DNA from: Mercurialis annua
Lineage: Eukaryota > Streptophyta > Magnoliopsida > Malpighiales > Euphorbiaceae
Assembly: GCF_937616625.2 (NCBI RefSeq)
Contig: NC_065576.1
Span: forward strand, 17,882,001-17,946,000
Length of the DNA stretch: 64,000 nucleotides
Reading direction: 5' to 3'
A program made the position numbers and the translations under genes. Under the pieces are notes generated by a model. It worked only from the letters and a program-made list of their open reading frames with translations, did no database searches and was not told the origin of the DNA. Shown here piece by piece: positions 61,714-64,000 of this stretch (positions are counted from its first letter, which is position 1; each line of letters begins with the position of its first letter).

Positions 61714-64000
61714 TGTAATACCCCGTGTTTTTTCGGCATGTTCCGATGATTTTCCGATGTATTTTGGTTTGGACTTTGGTAGGTTGGTTCTTTGAAAGCA
61801 TGGTTTTGTTTGAATAACCCTTGGTGTGTTGTTTTGATTAGGTTCTGAGGTTTATCGCATAAGTGTTCATGTGTTTTTCAGATGTGACATGTCTTAGTAA
61901 AATGTCCACATCTCACAATTTAACGGTTGGAACGGGCTCATTTTTGGATATGATGTTCCTAAGAGGATTTACTAAAATTTCATTGTTCGGATTGTTTTTC
62001 TGATGTGTCGCGGGCGTGATAGGCCTATCAAGGGCGTGACGCGGGCGCTGCTGATTTAAAATTTTCTATTTAAACCCCCCCCTTATTCGACCTAAAAACA
62101 TTTCCTTCGACTCTAAGAACTCTTGGGCGGCTGGAACATCATATTAACTCAATTTCGCACCTATTCCCTTCAATTTTGATCATTAGTAAGTGTTCCTATC
62201 ATAGTTTTCATGGTTTAATTCATTGGTTTATGATTTGTGTGATTCTAAGTCTATATCTCTTTGGGTATCATCAATTGTAGCTTGATCTTGGCTAATTATT
62301 TCTGATTTTTATCGTTCTTTGGTTAATCATAAGGTATGTGTTTCTGTTCCCTTGTTTTTGCTGAGAGATTGTTAGGTTTTTGATTTGAATCAATTTCTTT
62401 GGGTGTTGTGGCTTGTATTTCTGTTTTGCTATGGTTTTAAATCTTGAAATTCATGTTATGTGATGGGTTTGGCTTATTGTTGAATGTTTATACATAAGGT
62501 GTTTGGAATTATGATTTGATTCAAAGGCTATGTGAATTGGCATGTTATGGTGTGATTTATATCTTATTTTTAAGATGTTTAGGTGGCTGGAAATATAATA
62601 TCTAAGGCTGTTTTGGCGTGTTAGAATTAAGGCTTGGGTTATTCAATTGTTTGGCAATTTAGGTATTGATTTTCAGGTTTGATTTGCATAGAAATAAATT
62701 GGTTCGTTTGGTGTTGAAGTGTTTACTGGATGCCCATGCATGTTTAATATTATTTTTGGTGGATTAAACATATTAATATTGTTTAAGTTCGATTGACAAT
62801 TGATTCATGATATTATTTAAAAGTTATGCTATGTTTGCCATGATGAAGTGACGTTTTGATGCACTAATTTCATATCTGAAAATGAGAGTTGGACTGTATA
62901 TTAAATCATGTTTAAAATTATTTAAGGTGATTTATTTAAGTTGTATATACTTTGGGTGAAATTGCCAAGTGTTGGCAATTTGTTTGGCATGCTATTACTA
63001 TTGGATTATTTTTGATTTGCAAGCCTTATTTGAATTCTTGTTTTCAAAAACTTTGGTTCAATGAAAGGATTTTGATTTAAACTTTGGATTATACTTTTTG
63101 CAAATGGTTCGGTCTGGTTAGACTTATGTCTCCCGACATGTTGTGTTGAGCTTATTATGTGGTTTATGGCTAACACACTACTCTGGATAATTCAATGGAG
63201 TTTAATGATATATCTAAGCTGTATTGCTTATTGTTTCTTATGGTTATATGGTATTGTTAAGTTATGGGTTGAGTTCTTATTTGCAAATGATTTTGGTTTT
63301 ATTAAAGAACTTTGGTTTAATTTGGTATACTTTGGTTGATACATTGGTATACGTTGGGGTCGGGTTGGACTTATGTCGCCCGACCTGTTGTATTAAGCTA
63401 TACTGCAGTAAGGCTAAAACATTACTCTGGGAAAGTCTTGGTTTTAAAAAAAACCATCCAAGTTATGTACTCCAGATTTGTTTTAAGGCTAAGAACTCAT
63501 CTCAGCTTAACTTGTCTTATTTGTTGATGTGGATTATATAGATTCTTTGATTTGGTTGGCACGTGGATGTTTACCTTACTTTGGCTTATACCTTGGTTGT
63601 GTTGAGATGCTAGTCCTATGTGGTGTCTAGTATTCTTAGAGTTAGGGGTTGTTCGGATTTGAACTTATATATTGTTTTAGACCCGTTGACTGCTCGTGCT
63701 TCGGAGTCTACGCAGGGTTAGCTGTTTACCAAGATTTCAGGTGGATATGCAAGCAGTGAGTTTGTAGTGTTATTTACCGCTTTATTAAGTACCCAATTAT
63801 TTTAGTATATAAACTGTTTTCGAATTGTTTTAAGCGATTATGGATCTGGATTGGAACGAGCTACTCGATAGGCTTGTATCGAGACTGTGTGCACCAGTAA
63901 ATACTCTGGGATCGGCAGACTAATGTCTTGCTTACGCTGGTATAAGACGAGGATTTGTTCCCGTCCACTCTGGGTTTGGTATGATACGTCATACTTACGC
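61714..64000 (+). mobile_element. Chromovirus-type LTR, partial (runs off the window)
   Basis: Starts TGTAATACCCCGTG directly after satellite. It is over 2.28 kb with no LTR end before 64000. From about 63606 it matches the 58678-59085 part of the nested solo LTR (for example CTAGTCCTATGTGGTGTCTA and GAGTTTGTAGTG(C/T)TATTTACC), so the two LTRs are related but of different subfamilies. Open frames at 63157-63541 overlap each other in different phases, have no domain and are not called. Whether a full element follows cannot be seen. Confidence 0.8.

Noticed and set aside
63157..63541. Overlapping hydrophobic frames at the window end
   Set aside because: Three phases overlap in T-rich LTR DNA; none has a domain.

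Overview
This window is plant (eudicot-type) nuclear DNA of a pericentromeric or otherwise heterochromatic kind. I see no host gene, rRNA or tRNA. About 33.8 kb (roughly 53%) is one tandem satellite with a 60-bp monomer, and nearly all the rest is LTR retrotransposon DNA inserted into or beside it. The plant call rests on Ty1/copia elements with initiator-Met primer sites, an Athila-type Ty3/gypsy element with a tRNA-Asp-type primer site, and chromovirus-style LTRs starting TGTAATA(C/T)CCCG. I cannot name the species.

Layout. 1-2867: 3' end of a + strand copia element (dead RNase H region, polypurine tract, 1,990-bp LTR). 2868-5055: minus-strand gypsy/chromovirus-like remnant. 5056-9786: satellite block 1, with seven orientation switches. 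9787-18467: a rearranged copia composite. It holds a + strand LTR fragment, a minus-strand element with gag-protease-integrase-RT-RNase H (four in-frame stops and one frameshift), a GC-rich leader repeat, then the remainder of a + strand LTR with primer site and leader. 18468-43369: satellite block 2 with layered higher-order duplications and a recurring hairpin module. 43370-45361: a solo copia LTR with a perfect 5-bp target duplication, about 98% identical by eye to the LTR at 878-2867. 45362-48166: satellite block 3. 48167-60290: an Athila-type element with two LTRs, primer site, decayed gag, an open protease frame and a polypurine tract, but no reverse transcriptase and only a possible trace of integrase. 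Its 3' LTR is split by a 3.1-kb solo chromovirus LTR at 56562-59662. 60291-61713: satellite block 4. 61714-64000: another chromovirus LTR that runs off the window.

History inferred from nesting: the satellite is oldest. It amplified through small inversions and segmental tandem duplications, and LTR elements then inserted. Several of these were reduced to solo LTRs or deletion derivatives. No element here looks able to move by itself. The most unusual parts are the two-half satellite with its hairpin modules and higher-order duplications, and the copia composite, in which an exact LTR end is joined head-on to the inside of a sister LTR.
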